From: JACRLW01 sp046349595
Lineage (GTDB): Bacteria; Planctomycetota; UBA1135; UBA2386
Direction of reading: 5' to 3'
DNA: 64,000 nt
Assembly: GCA_046349595.1 (NCBI GenBank)
Contig: JAXMCA010000001.1
Coordinates: forward strand, 2,108,001 to 2,172,000
Part shown: positions 62,124 to 64,000 of the stretch, one piece after another
Numbering within the stretch: position 1 is the first letter of the stretch
How the letters are laid out: each line of letters starts with the position of its first letter
The notes under the pieces: model-generated
The model's input: the letters and a program-made list of their open reading frames with translations, nothing else
Database searches by the model: none
Told to the model about the DNA's origin: nothing
Program-made: the position numbers and the translations under genes

Positions 62124-63202
62124 TGAAGCAGTCGCACCCCGAGTGGGGCGAGGATCGCATCCACGACATGCTCGCGCGCAGCCAGGGGCTGGGCGCCAGC
62201 CCGGGCGCGATCGGCCACTACCTGCAGCAGGAGGGCTACGTGGTCGAGCAGGTCCCGACCAGGCCACACCCCGAGCGCGTCCAGCACTTCGAGCGCAGCC
62301 GCCCCAACGAGCTGTGGCAGACCGACCTGTTCACCTTCGTCCTCAAGCGGCAAAACCGGCGCGTGCACATGGTCGCCTTCATGGACGACCACAGCCGTTT
62401 CATCGTCGGCTACGGCATCCACGCCAGCAGCTCGGGTGCTCTGGTGCGCGAGGTCCTCGAGGCGGCGATCGCCAACTTCGGTGCACCGCTGGAGGTGCTC
62501 ACCGACAACGGCACCCAGTACCACACCTGGCGCGGCAAGAGCGCCTTCACCGCCCTGCTCGAGCGCCGCGGCATCAAGCAGATCGTCGCGCGCCCGCGCC
62601 ACCCGCAGACGCTGGGCAAGGTCGAGCGCTTCTGGGGCACTTTGTGGCGCGAGTGCGTCGAGCGTGCCGTCTTCCTCGACCTCGACGACGCGCGGCGCCG
62701 CATCGGTCACTTCATCGACCACTACAACTTCCAGCGCACCCATTCGGGCATCGACGGACTGGTGCCCGCCGACCGCTTCTTCGCCGCAGCCCCGCAGGTC
62801 CTCGCCACCCTGCGCCAGCGGGTCGAGGCCAATGCCAGGCAGCTCGCGCAGCACGGCATGCCGCGCAAGAGCTTCTACCTCATCGGCCGCGTCGGCGACG
62901 CCAACATCTCGCTGCACGCCGAAGGCGAGCGCGTGGTGCTCACCAAGACCGACGGCACCCGCGAGGAGGTCGACCTCGCCGCACCGGGACGGCGCGCCGA
63001 CGAGCCCGAGGTGACGCAGGAGCTGCCGCCGCCGCTCGCGGTGCAGGCCGTGCTGCGCGACCACGAGGGCACGCAGGACGACGACGAGCTTTCGGCACCG
63101 GGCAGCTCACCGCTCGACAATGCGCTGCGCGATCTCGCCGAGCAGTTGCGTGACAGCGGCGACGACGACGTCGACGCCCTCGACGCGGAGGTGCAGCCAT
63201 GA
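62123..63202 (+). CDS. DDE integrase-type transposase, catalytic part (359 aa)
   Basis: An rve-superfamily transposase with Asp in LWQTDLFTFVL, Asp in VLTDNGTQYHT and Glu in GKVERFWGTLWRE, the DDE triad. It is preceded by a dimerisation-like region (HPEWGEDRIHDMLARSQGLG) and followed by DHYNFQRTHSGIDGLVPADR. An acidic C-terminal extension of about 120 residues (from LATLRQRVEANARQ) is longer than in simple IS481/IS3 enzymes. ATG 62123 overlaps the stop of the upstream helix-turn-helix frame; the conserved sequence continues upstream, so the gene probably lost its N-terminus to a frameshift. The stop overlaps the next gene by 4 nt. Confidence 0.85.
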   Translation: MKQSHPEWGEDRIHDMLARSQGLGASPGAIGHYLQQEGYVVEQVPTRPHPERVQHFERSRPNELWQTDLFTFVLKRQNRRVHMVAFMDDHSRFIVGYGIHASSSGALVREVLEAAIANFGAPLEVLTDNGTQYHTWRGKSAFTALLERRGIKQIVARPRHPQTLGKVERFWGTLWRECVERAVFLDLDDARRRIGHFIDHYNFQRTHSGIDGLVPADRFFAAAPQVLATLRQRVEANARQLAQHGMPRKSFYLIGRVGDANISLHAEGERVVLTKTDGTREEVDLAAPGRRADEPEVTQELPPPLAVQAVLRDHEGTQDDDELSAPGSSPLDNALRDLAEQLRDSGDDDVDALDAEVQP

Positions 63203-63702
63203 GCGACAGCGAAGCCGTCACCGTCGATCCGCAACAGCCCACGCCGCGCGCCCTCAAAGGCAGCCCCGAAGCGCTGCGCCAGGCCAGCGTGATCCTCGAG
63301 ACGCTCTGCGGCCTGCGCACCACGCAGTCCGCCAGCCTCGAGCTCGCCATCGCCGTGCCGCGCTACTACGTCCTCGAGGCGCGCATGCTGCAGGCCATGG
63401 TCGACGCGCTCGAGCCCCTGCCGCGCGGCCGCAAGCCCGACCACGAGGCGCGGCTCCTCGCGCAGTCCGAGGAGTTGGGCCGTGCACAGCGCGAGCTGCA
63501 GCGGCTGCAGGCGCTCTGCCGCACCTTGCAGCGCACCGTCGGCATCAAGCAGGAGACCCCGCGCAAGCCGGACGGCAAGACCGGCAAGACCCAGAGACGG
63601 CGCCGTCCGCCCCGCGTGTCGCGCGGCGAGAAGGTGCTCCGCGACCTGCAGGGCTCGCTTGCGCGTGCGACTCCGGCGAACATGCCGGCCGAGACCCAGT
63701 GA
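63199..63702 (+). CDS. Transposon accessory protein, function unknown (167 aa)
   Basis: ATG 63199 overlaps the transposase stop (ATGA). The product is helical with a predicted coiled coil at about 90-115 (LGRAQRELQRLQALCRTLQR) and a basic C-terminus (TQRRRRPPRVSRGEKVLRDL). Family not recognised. The coupling implies it works with the transposase. Confidence 0.6.
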   Translation: MSDSEAVTVDPQQPTPRALKGSPEALRQASVILETLCGLRTTQSASLELAIAVPRYYVLEARMLQAMVDALEPLPRGRKPDHEARLLAQSEELGRAQRELQRLQALCRTLQRTVGIKQETPRKPDGKTGKTQRRRRPPRVSRGEKVLRDLQGSLARATPANMPAETQ

Positions 63703-63710
63703 GGTGACGC

Positions 63711-64000
63711 ATGGTGATGGGACGGCCCAACAAGGGCGCGGATCACGTCGACTCCCTCGATGCCTCCCCGCGTGAGCGCGAGCGCCTGCGCGCGCTGCTG
63801 CTCACCATCATGGGCGAGATCTCCAACGAGGACGCCGCCGCGATGCTCGACCTCGGGCTGTCCCAGTTCGCCAGCATGCGCACGCGCGCGCTGCAGGGTG
63901 CGGCCGACGCGCTCGCACCAGGACAGCCCGGACGACCGCGCAAACACGATCCGAGGGTCGACGCGCGCGTGCGTGCTCTGCAAGCCGAGAACGCCGAACT
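63711..64000 (+). CDS. Helix-turn-helix protein of the transposon (partial, cut by window end)
   Basis: ATG 63711 follows a good ribosome-binding sequence (gaggtga, 63701-63707). The visible 96 residues (GRPNKGADHVDSLDASPRE, then LLLTIMGEISNEDAAAMLDL and LSQFASMRTRALQGAADAL) suggest a helix-turn-helix that could bind the transposon ends. The rest lies beyond the window. Confidence 0.6.
   Translation, partial: MVMGRPNKGADHVDSLDASPRERERLRALLLTIMGEISNEDAAAMLDLGLSQFASMRTRALQGAADALAPGQPGRPRKHDPRVDARVRALQAENAE

Larger units (their letters stand above)
61524..64000 (+). mobile_element. Multi-gene DDE transposon, left boundary at the broken ParB gene (runs off the window)
   Basis: Beginning where the ParB-methyltransferase homology ends, this segment holds a helix-turn-helix region, an rve-type DDE integrase, a 167-aa gene and the start of a further helix-turn-helix gene, all on the plus strand and closely spaced. 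The left terminus is inferred only from the homology break; no inverted repeat could be defined, and the right end is outside the window. The first 170 nt (61525-61690) contain no gene. Confidence 0.6.

Overview
The window is bacterial, roughly two-thirds GC by eye, and looks like an accessory region rather than core chromosome: no rRNA, tRNA or housekeeping gene is recognisable. A DUF1580-like gene, an Ala/Lys-rich double AT-hook protein, many IS66 copies, a giant RHS protein and a DUF2924/serine-recombinase module together suggest a large-genome Planctomycetota bacterium. This is inference from gene content; there is no phylogenetic marker here.

Layout. 1-0.5 kb: tail of an IS66 element. 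1.1-11.3 kb: AT-hook protein, tyrosine integrase, small regulators, then mobile module A, a tightly overlapping operon (SpoVG-like, 68-aa protein, DUF2924, large serine recombinase, 96-aa KorB-like HTH, 62-aa protein, 28-aa micro-ORF, 1346-aa primase/helicase-like protein). 11.6-16.2 kb: small accessory genes including a GIY-YIG-like nuclease, a nuclease-like protein and a HEPN-like protein. 16.2-18.7 kb: intact IS66 copy D. 19.6-29.1 kb: restriction/defence island (DUF2513, PD-(D/E)xK plus RAMA protein, DUF4268 protein, HsdM-HsdS-HsdR, DUF45 metallopeptidase). 31.3-37.9 kb: 2082-aa RHS protein with a small overlapping membrane-protein gene, possibly its immunity protein. 38.0-43.5 kb: two closely related IS66 copies (C and B) flanking a DUF5681-like gene. 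43.8-47.6 kb: phage-like block (ParB-methyltransferase fusion, terminase large subunit, second tyrosine integrase). 49.4-56.5 kb: module B, a diverged second copy of module A with the same gene order and nearly all gene lengths identical. 56.6-61.5 kb: TOPRIM/OLD-like gene and another copy of the DUF5681/31-aa/AT-hook/ParB block, broken by IS66 copy E and truncated by a further transposon that fills 61.5-64.0 kb.

How the genes fit together. Modules A and B look like the recombination and replication core of integrating elements. The serine recombinase and DUF2924 would move the element, SpoVG-like and KorB-like proteins would regulate it, and the large zinc/TOPRIM/P-loop protein would replicate it. 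Inside both large genes lies a 115-nt inverted repeat whose arms keep base pairing through four double substitutions, even though the encoded amino acids change. Its loop carries a conserved Shine-Dalgarno-like sequence and an in-frame ATG. This is the most novel signal in the window; it could be a replication origin, a recombinase site or an RNA element driving a C-terminal product.

The 8-bp target duplications of the IS66 copies show which genes were hit: copy E sits in a DUF5681 gene and copy B in a remnant of an AT-hook gene. The right-hand 5 kb contains several one- or two-base frameshifts, meaning either decay or consensus errors.
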